The notes below the pieces were generated by a model. That model was not told the DNA's origin. It saw only the letters and a list, made by a program, of their open reading frames with translations, and did not search any database. Shown here one piece after another: positions 1-6,938 of a stretch of 64,000 bases of DNA. The DNA comes from Amycolatopsis roodepoortensis (GTDB lineage: Bacteria > Actinomycetota > Actinomycetes > Mycobacteriales > Pseudonocardiaceae). The translations under genes were made by a program, and so were the position numbers. Each line of letters opens with the position of its first letter. Within the stretch, counting starts at the first letter, position 1. The DNA is taken from NCBI RefSeq assembly GCF_014873915.1, contig NZ_JADBEJ010000008.1, forward strand, positions 744,001-808,000, read 5' to 3'.

Positions 1-546
1 CTCCCGGCTCAGCCCCTGCCGCTTATGCGTCCAGCGTTCGAAGAAGTAGCCGAGGTAGGCGGCGATGTCCCGGCCGGCGAGCAGTTCCGGCAGATCCGGC
101 TGAAGGTGGAACAGCCAGTGCCAGTAGGCGCGGCCGATTTCGGTATCGAGGCGTTTCCAGAGTTCCCTGGTGGGGATGATGTCGAGGACGGCGAGCCGGT
201 CGACCTGATCGGGCCGGTCCAGTGCCCAGCGGTGGGCGACCCGGCCGCCGCGGTCGTGCCCGACGACGGACACGCGCTCGAAACCCAGGTGGGTGGCGAG
301 GGCGGCGACGTCCGCAGCCATCGTGCGTTTGTCGTAGCCGTCGCGCGGCTTGTCCGATTTTCCGTAGCCGCGCAGGTCGGGGGCGATGACGGTATGCGTG
401 TCGGCCAATTCGCCGATGATCTCGTGCCAGCAGAAGGACGTCTGCGGCCAGCCGTGCAGGAGGAAGAGCGCGGGGCCCGTTCCGGCACGCAGGTAGTGCA
501 GGCGGATGCCGTTGACCGAAGCGGTCTCGCTTTCTAACCGGTTCAT
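1..546 (-). CDS. alpha/beta hydrolase, haloacetate dehalogenase-like (3' end cut by window edge)
   Basis: The reading frame begins at the ATG at 546 and is still open at base 1, so 182 codons of a protein usually about 290-300 residues are visible. The oxyanion-hole region HGWPQT is at residues 31-36. The nucleophile elbow GHDRGGRVA is at 96-104 with Asp98 as nucleophile. An Asp nucleophile followed by RGG is typical of fluoroacetate/haloacetate dehalogenases and related epoxide hydrolases; serine esterases differ here. The catalytic His and second acid would lie beyond the edge, so the substrate cannot be judged. It is transcribed divergently from a CGNR zinc-finger regulator gene at 601, and a dyad overlaps its first codons, which suggests local control by that regulator (inference). 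Confidence 0.8.
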   Translation of the reverse strand, partial: MNRLESETASVNGIRLHYLRAGTGPALFLLHGWPQTSFCWHEIIGELADTHTVIAPDLRGYGKSDKPRDGYDKRTMAADVAALATHLGFERVSVVGHDRGGRVAHRWALDRPDQVDRLAVLDIIPTRELWKRLDTEIGRAYWHWLFHLQPDLPELLAGRDIAAYLGYFFERWTHKRQGLSRE

Positions 547-554
547 GGGGTTAG
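534..554. promoter_or_regulatory. operator candidate 1: CTAACC-N9-GGTTAG
   Basis: CTAACC at 534-539 and GGTTAG at 549-554 form an inverted repeat with a 9-nt spacer. The outer bases extend it to TTCTAACC/GGTTAGAA (532-556). It covers the start codon of the hydrolase gene at 546, a position suited to repression. The same dyad recurs 37 bp away. Confidence 0.55.
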
Positions 555-570
555 AAGGTAGACCGACATC

Positions 571-591
571 CTAACCGATGGCAAGGGTTAG
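571..591. promoter_or_regulatory. operator candidate 2: CTAACC-N9-GGTTAG
   Basis: Second copy of the dyad (CTAACC 571-576, GGTTAG 586-591) with the identical 9-nt spacing. It ends 9 nt before the ATG of the CGNR gene at 601. Two copies of one dyad between divergent genes fit a dimeric regulator acting on both. Confidence 0.55.
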
Positions 592-600
592 AATCCTCGG

Positions 601-1134
601 ATGGAGTGGGTCTTCGACGGCGGGCGACCGTGTCTCGACCTCGTGAACACCGTGCGCGAGCGGCACGAGGACGGCCGGGAGCTGCTCACCGACCCAGCCG
701 CCCTCGCGGAATGGCTGCGGCTCATGGGTTTCGCCATCGCTGAGGCGAGCGCGGGCGAACTGTCGGCCGCGCGGGCGTTGCGGGAAGCGGTCGACAAAGT
801 GCTGTTGGGTGAGCCGCGGAGCGCGGATGTTCTTCTGGTCAACGAGATGGCGTCCGGCGCGCCGTCACCGTGGCTGCGTTACGACGACGGCAAGCCGGTG
901 AAGGAGCTGAGGCCGGTGTCGGTCGTCGCCGCGCTCGGCGCGCTCGCGGCCGACGCGATCGACCTCGCGACCGAGGACGTCGCGGTCCGGATCTGCGCCG
1001 CCGACGACTGTGGCCTGCGGTTCTGCGACGCTTCACCGAGGCGGTCGCGCCAGTGGTGCTCGATGGCGCGCTGTGGCAACCGGGCGAAGGCCCGTGCCCA
1101 CTACGCCCGCACCCGAAAGCGTGTAGAGGACTAA
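601..1134 (+). CDS. CGNR zinc-finger transcriptional regulator (ABATE domain)
   Basis: 177 residues. The N-terminal two thirds match the ABATE-type domain (FDGGRPCLDLVNTV near the start), and the C-terminus carries the CGNR zinc finger: C-A-A-D-D-C, then WCSMARCGNR at about residues 155-164. Members are small DNA-binding regulators, often beside the gene they control. The ATG at 601 lies just downstream of a dyad that also occurs at the divergent hydrolase start, so autoregulation plus control of the hydrolase is the simplest reading (inference). The stop codon TAA lies in an 8-bp hairpin (1127-1134 with 1146-1153). The inducing ligand is unknown. Confidence 0.85.
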   Translation: MEWVFDGGRPCLDLVNTVRERHEDGRELLTDPAALAEWLRLMGFAIAEASAGELSAARALREAVDKVLLGEPRSADVLLVNEMASGAPSPWLRYDDGKPVKELRPVSVVAALGALAADAIDLATEDVAVRICAADDCGLRFCDASPRRSRQWCSMARCGNRAKARAHYARTRKRVED

Positions 1135-1153
1135 ATGCTGTTTTGTTAGTCCT
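1118..1153 (+). repeat. AGAGGAC-family element with hairpin over the stop codon
   Basis: The 3' end of the CGNR gene carries a variant of an element seen again at 30592, 37007 and 49580 (core AGAGGAC-N-AAA-TGC). AGGACTAA at 1127-1134 pairs with TTAGTCCT at 1146-1153 around an 11-nt loop. It probably acts in transcription termination. Confidence 0.4.
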
Positions 1154-1178
1154 GTTGGCGGTCTCCGTGCCCCCAGGT

Positions 1179-1231
1179 GTCGCGAAAGCCACTTTCGGGA
1201 CATCAGACGTCGCGAAAGTGGCTTTCGCGAC
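1179..1231. repeat. GCGAAAGTGGC-family hairpin, copy 1
   Basis: Arms 1179-1201 and 1209-1231 are 23 nt each with one mismatch and a 7-nt loop ATCAGAC. Each arm contains GAAAGCCACTTTC, itself nearly self-complementary. It lies between the convergent CGNR and MpaB-family genes. The same loop and left arm recur at 35708. Confidence 0.75.
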
Positions 1232-1265
1232 ACGCTCCGTCTAGGGACACAGCGTCGGCCCCGAC

Positions 1266-1318
1266 GTTGCGAAAGCCACTTTCGCAACCTTCAACGTTGC
1301 GAAAGTGGCTTTCGCAAC
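1266..1318. repeat. GCGAAAGTGGC-family hairpin, copy 2
   Basis: Perfect 23-nt arms at 1266-1288 and 1296-1318 with a 7-nt loop. Relative to copy 1 the ends change from GTCGC/GCGAC to GTTGC/GCAAC, so the differences are compensatory. It is the last element before the stop codon of the minus-strand gene at 1342 and is a likely bidirectional terminator. Confidence 0.75.
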
Positions 1319-1341
1319 CCGCCCCCTTTGTCCTCCCCGCA

Positions 1342-2220
1342 CTAAAGACGGGCACTTCCGGGGCCGCTGGTGCCGCCGAGGAAGCGATAAGCGCGCGGAT
1401 GCGCCCGGAACCAGACGTTGAGCCTGCCGATCCGGCGCACGAGCGAAGACCGCAACGTCACCGGCACGAGCCCGCCTGCCAGCCGCACCGCCGCGCGGAA
1501 CCGGTCGAACCGGCGCTGGTCCCGGTCTGTCCACTGTAGACCGAGGCGCTCGCGGAACGCGGGCGGCAGCGTGGCGCGGATGACGAACATCTGGCCCCGA
1601 TGCTGCCACCGCTGGAGCCGCACCCACCGTTCGTCGGGCAGCCATCGCCACGGCTTCTTCACCGTGCGGATCGTTTCGAACAACGTCGAGATCGTCTCGT
1701 TCGGGCCGAAACCGTCGATCATCTCCGCGTAGTACCGCTCGAATTCCGGCCATGTCGGCGGCATGTCCTGTTCGCGGAGGCCGAGGAGCCGTCCGACGTC
1801 GCACATCTGCGCGTAGTACTCGTCCAATTCGGACGGTGTCATCGGCGTTCCGTAGAACCGTTGTGTGTCAACGGGAACCATGACGAGAGTCGCGTGCACC
1901 CATGCGTAGGCGTGTGGGTTCAGCGCGCTGTATCGGCGGCCGTCGTCGACGCCGGTGAACGAGCGGTGCAGCGCACGCAGCCGGTCCGCTTCGTAGCGCG
2001 CGCCCTCCGGGCCGCCGTAGATGTAGATGGACAGCGACGCGGCCGTGCGCATGAGCCGGGTCCACGGATCCTCGACGTAGTCGGAATGATCCCGCACCCC
2101 GGCCGCGACCACCGGATGCGCGACCTGCAGCACCAGCACCTGGCCCGCCAGCAATCCGGCCCGGAAGTCGCCGAAGTACTTCCACGCCGCCGTCCCCTTG
2201 ACGATCGGCGGACCGCTCAT
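1342..2220 (-). CDS. oxygenase MpaB family protein (DUF2236)
   Basis: 292 residues, typical for this family, whose best studied members are heme proteins including latex-clearing rubber oxygenase and the mycophenolate enzyme MpaB. The N-terminal AHPVVAAGVRDHSDY segment and the RTAASLSIYIYG stretch (about 60-70) are family landmarks, and PHAYAWVHATLV (about 101-112) includes a likely heme-pocket His. No signal peptide is apparent, so a cytoplasmic protein is inferred. It is the last gene of a three-gene operon; its ATG overlaps the TetR stop by 4 nt (ATGA at 2217-2220). The substrate cannot be predicted. Confidence 0.85.
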   Translation of the reverse strand: MSGPPIVKGTAAWKYFGDFRAGLLAGQVLVLQVAHPVVAAGVRDHSDYVEDPWTRLMRTAASLSIYIYGGPEGARYEADRLRALHRSFTGVDDGRRYSALNPHAYAWVHATLVMVPVDTQRFYGTPMTPSELDEYYAQMCDVGRLLGLREQDMPPTWPEFERYYAEMIDGFGPNETISTLFETIRTVKKPWRWLPDERWVRLQRWQHRGQMFVIRATLPPAFRERLGLQWTDRDQRRFDRFRAAVRLAGGLVPVTLRSSLVRRIGRLNVWFRAHPRAYRFLGGTSGPGSARL

Positions 2221-2765
2221 GACGCGCCGCGGACGAGCATCATCAGCGACTGCGCCACCCCGACGCCGTCGTCACCCGTGGCCAGCCTGCGCAACTGCAG
2301 GCCGGCGATCAGCGCGACGACGGGGCCGGTCAGCCGTTCCGGAGACGGCACGCCGAGCGTTTTCAGGATCACCAGGGCGAGCTCGTCGTAGGCGGCGAAA
2401 CAGCGGGCGGCCGCGTCCTGGAGCCCGGGGTCGCGCGCGGCTTGCAGGTACAGCTCGTGCGCGCCGAGTTCGTCGGTGCCGAAGGGCAGCTGCGCGATGA
2501 CCTGCTCGACCACCGACGCGGCCTGCTCGACGCTCAAGCCCTGCTCGCGGTACGCGTCGACGAATCCGGTCAGCTTCGTGGTCTCTTCCTCGACGAACAG
2601 CAGCATCGCCTCGCGCAGCAACGCGGTCTGGCTGGGGAAGTGGTAGGTCAGCGTGCCGAGCGAGACGCCGGCCGCGGTCGCGATCCGGCGGTTGGTCAGC
2701 CCCCCGACGCCCTGTTCCCCGACCACCTTGAGGGCGGCGTGGAGAATGGCTTCGCGGGTGTTCAC
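2217..2765 (-). CDS. TetR/AcrR family transcriptional regulator
   Basis: 182 residues from a GTG at 2765 that overlaps the amidase TGA (GTGA), so translation is probably coupled. The N-terminal helix-turn-helix runs through residues 1-50, with LTNRRIATAAGVSLGTLTYH as the DNA-binding part. The rest is a helical ligand-binding domain rich in Ala/Leu. It sits in the middle of the amidase-TetR-MpaB operon. A 20-bp palindrome in the promoter upstream of the amidase (4163-4182) is a convincing operator, so the protein likely represses its own operon and perhaps the divergent desulfhydrase gene. The ligand is unknown. Confidence 0.88.
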   Translation of the reverse strand: MNTREAILHAALKVVGEQGVGGLTNRRIATAAGVSLGTLTYHFPSQTALLREAMLLFVEEETTKLTGFVDAYREQGLSVEQAASVVEQVIAQLPFGTDELGAHELYLQAARDPGLQDAAARCFAAYDELALVILKTLGVPSPERLTGPVVALIAGLQLRRLATGDDGVGVAQSLMMLVRGAS

Positions 2766-4144
2766 CAAGCGGTCTCGGGTTTGCGGTCCTGCCACCGTTC
2801 GACCTCTTCCAGTTGCGCGGCCAGCGAGATCAGCCGTTCCTCGGCGTGCGAGGGGCCGAGCAGCTGCCCGCCGAGCGGCAGGCCGTCCGGGCTCAGCCCG
2901 GCGGGGACGTTGACCCCCGGCCAGCCCAGCACGTTCCACGGCCAAGCGTAGGGGCACGCGGCGATCATGGCCTGGTCGGTCTGCCAGCCGGTGAGCTTGT
3001 CGAAAGTGCCGATCCGGGGTGGCGGCGTGGCCGTGGTCGGCGTGAGGACGACGTCCACCCGGCCGAACACCGAGCCGATCTGCCGTTGCAGCAACGGTTC
3101 CGTGGCACGCGCGAGCCGCAGCGCCGGCCCGGCCAGTGCCGAACCCTGCCGGGCGTTGGCGCGCGTGCGCGGGTCGAGTCGCGCCTGGTCCGGGACGCGA
3201 CGGGACCAGTCGCGCACGCCGACGAGCGAACGCGGCAGGAAGGTGAGGCCGATCAGCCGGTAGTCGGGTTCGATCTCGACGATCTCGTGGCCGAGTTCGG
3301 CGAACCGCTCCGCGAGCCGGACGACGGCCGCGTGTGCCTGCGGATCGAGCCGCGTTTTCGTCGCGGTGAAAGGGATTCTGGTGGACAGTCCGATCCGCAT
3401 CCGGCCCGGTTCGCGGCGGGCGGCCGCCTGGAACGCGGTGCCGGTGCCGGCGGCGACGTCGAGCAGCAGGGCAGCGTCGGCGACGGTGCGCGCGAGCGGG
3501 CCGACCACGGTCAGGCCGTGGAAGAGTTCGCGTTCGGTCGGGACGCGGCCGCGCTGCGGTTTGATCCCGACCAGATCGGTCCAGGCGGCGGGGATCCGGA
3601 TCGACCCGGCCCCGTCGGAACCCAGCGCGGCGGCGATCACCCCCGACGCGATGGCCGCCGCCGCGCCGCCGGAGGAACCGCCCGGGGTGCGCTCGGTGTC
3701 CCACGGATTGCGGGTCGCGCCGAACGCCGGGCCTTCGGTGAACGGCCACTGGCCGAGTTCCGGGGTGTTGGTCTTGCCGATGAGCACCGCGCCCGCCCGG
3801 CGAAGCGCGGCGACCGGCGGGGAATCCGCGGTCGCGACGGTGAAGTCGCCTTCGCAGCCGAACGCCGTCGGCAGACCGGTGACGTCGAGGTCGTCCTTGA
3901 TGGCGGTGGGGACGCCGAGCAGGGGAGCGGTCTCGCCGTCGGCGAGCCTCCGGTCGGCCTCCGCCGCCTCGCGAAGGGCTTCTTCGGCGCGAAGGCATTT
4001 GAAGGCGTTGAGAACGGGCTGACTGGCCTCGGCCTTTTCGAGCGCCAAGCGCGTGAGCTCGACCGACGTCGTGGCTCCGGTGGCGAGCATCGAGGCCTGT
4101 TCGGCAAGGCCGGTGAACGCGAGGTCCGCCTTCGAGGTGGTCAT
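2762..4144 (-). CDS. amidase (amidase signature family)
   Basis: 460 residues from the ATG at 4144, which has GGGGGA about 5 nt upstream; a further in-frame start at 4207 is unlikely because it would cross the operator. The amidase-signature catalytic set is visible: Lys83 in PTAIKDD, the GGSSGG motif at 155-160, and the nucleophile Ser181 in GSDGAGSIR. The canonical segment reads D-T-G-G-S; here it is D-G-A-G-S. No gatB or gatC lies nearby, so this is a stand-alone amide hydrolase and unlikely to be GatA. It is the first gene of the operon with the TetR regulator and MpaB-family protein. The substrate is unknown. Confidence 0.87.
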   Translation of the reverse strand: MTTSKADLAFTGLAEQASMLATGATTSVELTRLALEKAEASQPVLNAFKCLRAEEALREAAEADRRLADGETAPLLGVPTAIKDDLDVTGLPTAFGCEGDFTVATADSPPVAALRRAGAVLIGKTNTPELGQWPFTEGPAFGATRNPWDTERTPGGSSGGAAAAIASGVIAAALGSDGAGSIRIPAAWTDLVGIKPQRGRVPTERELFHGLTVVGPLARTVADAALLLDVAAGTGTAFQAAARREPGRMRIGLSTRIPFTATKTRLDPQAHAAVVRLAERFAELGHEIVEIEPDYRLIGLTFLPRSLVGVRDWSRRVPDQARLDPRTRANARQGSALAGPALRLARATEPLLQRQIGSVFGRVDVVLTPTTATPPPRIGTFDKLTGWQTDQAMIAACPYAWPWNVLGWPGVNVPAGLSPDGLPLGGQLLGPSHAEERLISLAAQLEEVERWQDRKPETAW

Positions 4145-4162
4145 GGGATCCCCCTGCACGTC

Positions 4163-4182
4163 TCGTTCGTTCAAACGAACGA
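4163..4182. promoter_or_regulatory. TetR-type operator palindrome
   Basis: Nine-base arms TCGTTCGTT and AACGAACGA are separated by two bases. The site lies 19 bp upstream of the amidase start and 24 bp upstream of the divergent desulfhydrase start at 4206, so one bound dimer could control both promoters. Confidence 0.75.
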
Positions 4183-4205
4183 TACCACCGGGTAGCGTGA
4201 CGCGC

Positions 4206-5210
4206 ATGAACCTCGATCGCTTCCCCCGCGTCGACCTCGGCGGCTATCCCACGCCGCTGCATCCGGCACCCCGGCTGGGTGAGGCCCTCGGCCTGCCGAA
4301 CCTGCTGCTCAAACGGGACGACGTGCATCCACTCGGCGTTGGCGGGAACAAACTGCGCAAACTCGAGTTCCTGCTCGGCGCGGCGATCGAAAACGGCGCC
4401 GACACGGTGATCACCTTCGGCGCGCTGCAGACCAACCACGGCCGCCAGACCGCCGCGGCCTGCGCGAAGCTCGGATTGCGGTGCGAACTCGTGCTGACGG
4501 CGAAGGTCCCTCGCGAAGGTGACGCGTACGAACGGTCCGGCAACGTGTCCCTCGACCATCTCTTCGGCGCGAACGTGCACATCTGTCGCGACGGCGAGGA
4601 GACCGGCAGGACCTACGAGCGGCTGATCACCGAGGCCGCGGCCGAGGGTCGCGAGGTGGCCACATTCCCGGTCGGCGGCTCCGACGGCGTCGGCGCGCTC
4701 GGGTACGTGGCGGCCGCGCGAGAGCTGGCCGGGCAGCTCGGCGAGCTGGGTATCACCAAGGCGCGGCTGGTCGCCCCGCACGCCAGCGGCGGGACGTCCG
4801 CCGGGCTCGTCGTCGGGACCGCGGAACTCGATTGGCTGACGCTGGACATCGCCTGCGTCAGCCATCCTGTCGACGAAGCCCTCGACAACCTGGCCGACCT
4901 CACGATCGCGGCCTCCGTACTGCTGGGGAGCGAACCACCGTCACTCGAAGGTCTGCACATCGACGACCGCACGATCGGCCCCGGGTACGGGATCCCGACC
5001 GCCGGGACGTGGGACGCGGTGCGGCTTTTCGGCCGTACGGAAGGGATCGCGCTCGATCCCGTGTACACCGGCAAAGTGGGCGCCGCGCTGGTCGAGTGGG
5101 CCGCCGAAGGCCATTTCGCGGCCGACGAGCACGTTGTCTTCCTGCACACGGGCGGGCTGCCCGGTCTCTACGGCTACGCCCCCGAATTCGCTGACGCGGT
5201 GCGCCGCTGA
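4206..5210 (+). CDS. PLP-dependent D-cysteine desulfhydrase / ACC deaminase family
   Basis: 334 residues, the usual length. The PLP lysine lies in GVGGNKLRKLEF (about residues 44-55), followed by LQTNHGRQTAAACAKLG (about 75-91), the family's substrate/PLP loop. A C-terminal HTGGLPGLYGY is also characteristic. Family members act on D-cysteine (yielding pyruvate, H2S and ammonia) or on 1-aminocyclopropane-1-carboxylate; sequence alone does not separate these. The gene is divergent from the amidase operon and shares its operator region. Its last 270 bp overlap, in antisense, the open frame of the DUF998 gene. The ATG at 4206 is chosen because it begins where homology begins. Confidence 0.85.
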   Translation: MNLDRFPRVDLGGYPTPLHPAPRLGEALGLPNLLLKRDDVHPLGVGGNKLRKLEFLLGAAIENGADTVITFGALQTNHGRQTAAACAKLGLRCELVLTAKVPREGDAYERSGNVSLDHLFGANVHICRDGEETGRTYERLITEAAAEGREVATFPVGGSDGVGALGYVAAARELAGQLGELGITKARLVAPHASGGTSAGLVVGTAELDWLTLDIACVSHPVDEALDNLADLTIAASVLLGSEPPSLEGLHIDDRTIGPGYGIPTAGTWDAVRLFGRTEGIALDPVYTGKVGAALVEWAAEGHFAADEHVVFLHTGGLPGLYGYAPEFADAVRR

Positions 5211-5840
5211 CGCGACCTTCAGCATCCCGGCGATCAGGATCACGTGTGCCACCAGCGAAATCCGCTGCATGACGCCGACCGGCGCGAGGTCGGTCAGCGT
5301 CATGAAGAACGGGATGTCGGACAGGCGCACGAAGATGAAGCTGAGCCCGAAGACGATCAACCCGGCCGTGCTGCCCCACGCCAGGCGGCCGACCAGCTTG
5401 GCCGCCGGCGTGCCGCGCAGGTTGTCGCGCAGGGTGAAACCGGCGGCGGGCAGGCTGAGGAACGCGATGAGACAGGCGTACAGGTGGATCTCGCCGCTCA
5501 CCGGATCCGGGAATTCGGGGTAGCTCGCCGGGAAGATCGCGGCCGCCGCCAGCCCGAGCGACCACAGCACGAACAGCAGTTTCGTGGTGCGGCTGAGCGG
5601 GATCCCGGCCGCGGCCAGCGCGCCGAGGGCGGTGAGCGAGCCGATGGACAGGGAGAGCACGCTGGCGCCGAGCATGCCCGTGCCGCGGTCGACGTAGGCG
5701 TAGCTGGACAGCGTGTCGAACACCGGATCGCGTGAGCTGATCAGGTGGAGCACGACCATGGTGAACAGTGCCCAGCCGATGGCCGCGGCCGACGCGATCA
5801 GCCAGGGCTTGGCCCGCGATCTCTCCCCAGGGAACGTCAT
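4941..5840 (-). CDS. DUF998 family membrane protein
   Basis: The first 210 or so residues form about six hydrophobic helices with the layout of DUF998 integral membrane proteins; SSRDPVFDTLSSYAYVDRG in the first loop is typical. DUF998 proteins usually end at about 200-230 residues. Here no stop occurs until 4941, so the frame runs about 90 residues, now hydrophilic, through the antisense strand of the convergent desulfhydrase gene. Either a stop was lost or a long convergent overlap is genuine. Function is unknown. The gene lies downstream of the PP2C-like gene on the same strand, separated by 53 bp. Confidence 0.7.
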   Translation of the reverse strand: MTFPGERSRAKPWLIASAAAIGWALFTMVVLHLISSRDPVFDTLSSYAYVDRGTGMLGASVLSLSIGSLTALGALAAAGIPLSRTTKLLFVLWSLGLAAAAIFPASYPEFPDPVSGEIHLYACLIAFLSLPAAGFTLRDNLRGTPAAKLVGRLAWGSTAGLIVFGLSFIFVRLSDIPFFMTLTDLAPVGVMQRISLVAHVILIAGMLKVASAAHRVSEFGGVAVETGQPARVQEDNVLVGREMAFGGPLDQRGAHFAGVHGIERDPFRTAEKPHRVPRPGGRDPVPGADRAVVDVQTFE

Positions 5841-5893
5841 GCGTCCAGCGTGCTCGCGCGGGCGGGGTTTTCCGATCCGGGAAGCCCCCGGTT

Positions 5894-6667
5894 TTACCCT
5901 GGGGCTACCCCGAAGTCGACGAGTACCAGTAGCTGGTCATCGTGCCTTTTCGCGCGGGGCCAGCGCTCGCCGTCCGGGTCCTGTTTCTCCGCCGTGCGGA
6001 CCGCGTCGAGGACGGCGTCCGGACCACGCTCCCGGCTGATCGCGAGCACCTCCGGCCAGTCGAACAGGTCGTACTCGTCGACGCCGATCGAGACGCCGTC
6101 GGTCGCCAGCAGCAGGGCGTCGACCTCCGAACGCGGCCAACTGCGGCGGACGGCCTCGGCGGCGGCCTTCGGTTCCGCCTCGGCGACCCAGAAGCCGTCC
6201 GGCGCGTTGCGTTTCGCGCGCACGTCGGCGCCGGTGCGGAGCTGGCCGCCTTCGCGCAGCGAGACGAGCCTGTCGTCGGTGAGCGGATCGGCGCCCGACG
6301 GGCCGAAGGCGACGATCGGGCTGTCGGCGAGCACCAGCCCGTCGACGGTGTCGTCCGTCCAACGCGCGATCGCGACCGTGCTCGACGGCGATCGTCCCGG
6401 TTCGAGGCCTTCGCGGCGGGCGACGTCGGCGATCGACTCGGCCAGCAGCACCCCGAGATCCGCTTGTGGTTCCGCGGCCAGGGCCCGCGACAGGCTGTGC
6501 ACGAGCAGGCTCGCGTACCAGCCGCCGGACGGCAGATCCGGCCGTGGCGCGGTCGCCCCGTCGAGCACCACCACGGCGTTGCCGAGTACGGCGACGTGGT
6601 CTTCGGTCGGGCGCGTCGCTCCGTCCGCGCCTACTCCGTCCCTTTCCGCCACTGCGATTTCGACCAT
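5894..6667 (-). CDS. PP2C-like protein phosphatase domain protein
   Basis: 257 residues. Metal-binding motifs of the PPM/PP2C fold are visible: VVVLDGATAP near residue 33, ALLLATDGVSIG near 187, and a C-terminal KRHDDQLLVLV near 240. The first DG motif lacks the extra acidic residue of classical Ser/Thr phosphatases, so activity should not be assumed. It is soluble, with no membrane segment. It is transcribed divergently from the small HTH gene at 6729, with two identical palindromes in the 61-bp gap, so its promoter is probably under the same control (inference). Confidence 0.75.
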   Translation of the reverse strand: MVEIAVAERDGVGADGATRPTEDHVAVLGNAVVVLDGATAPRPDLPSGGWYASLLVHSLSRALAAEPQADLGVLLAESIADVARREGLEPGRSPSSTVAIARWTDDTVDGLVLADSPIVAFGPSGADPLTDDRLVSLREGGQLRTGADVRAKRNAPDGFWVAEAEPKAAAEAVRRSWPRSEVDALLLATDGVSIGVDEYDLFDWPEVLAISRERGPDAVLDAVRTAEKQDPDGERWPRAKRHDDQLLVLVDFGVAPG

Positions 6668-6682
6668 GACCCGACCCTAACT

Positions 6683-6725
6683 GTCAACTGAGGTTGACGC
6701 GGGCGGGATGTCAACGTAGGTTGAC
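6683..6725. promoter_or_regulatory. double operator GTCAAC-N4-GTTGAC
   Basis: Two copies of a 16-bp palindrome, 6683-6698 and 6710-6725, are spaced 27 bp centre to centre. The second ends 3 bp before the ATG at 6729. They lie between the PP2C-like gene and the HTH/Clp-N pair; the small HTH protein is the obvious candidate ligand. Confidence 0.7.
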
Positions 6726-6728
6726 GTC

Positions 6729-6938
6729 ATGACCGAAGCGACAGATCTGGCCGCGCGAGCCGGCGACCGCGATCCCCGGGTGGGATTGCGCGCCGTCGCC
6801 GCCTTGCGCCGGCTGTTGGAACAACTCGAGGCCGTGCAGGTCCGCAGCGCGCGGGTGCACGGCTGGTCCTGGCAGGAGATCGCGGCCGAGCTGGGGGTCA
6901 GCAGGCAAGCGGTGCACAAGAAGTACGGGAGGCACTGA
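6729..6938 (+). CDS. small helix-turn-helix DNA-binding protein
   Basis: 69 residues. The C-terminal half is a clear HTH (WSWQEIAAELGVSRQAVHKK, residues 46-65), and the N-terminal helix (DPRVGLRAVAALRRLLEQLE) could dimerise. Its TGA overlaps the ATG of the next gene (TGATG), so the two are made together. In actinobacteria such short HTH proteins recur beside genes for isolated Clp N-domains. Two perfect GTCAAC/GTTGAC palindromes abut its start, consistent with autoregulation. Confidence 0.8.
   Translation: MTEATDLAARAGDRDPRVGLRAVAALRRLLEQLEAVQVRSARVHGWSWQEIAAELGVSRQAVHKKYGRH

Noticed and set aside
2217..4865. Minus-strand open frame of 882 codons spanning the TetR, amidase and desulfhydrase region
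   Set aside because: Only its last 182 codons are the TetR gene; the rest is antisense or out-of-frame shadow typical of GC-rich DNA, with Arg/Pro/Gly-rich content and no domain.
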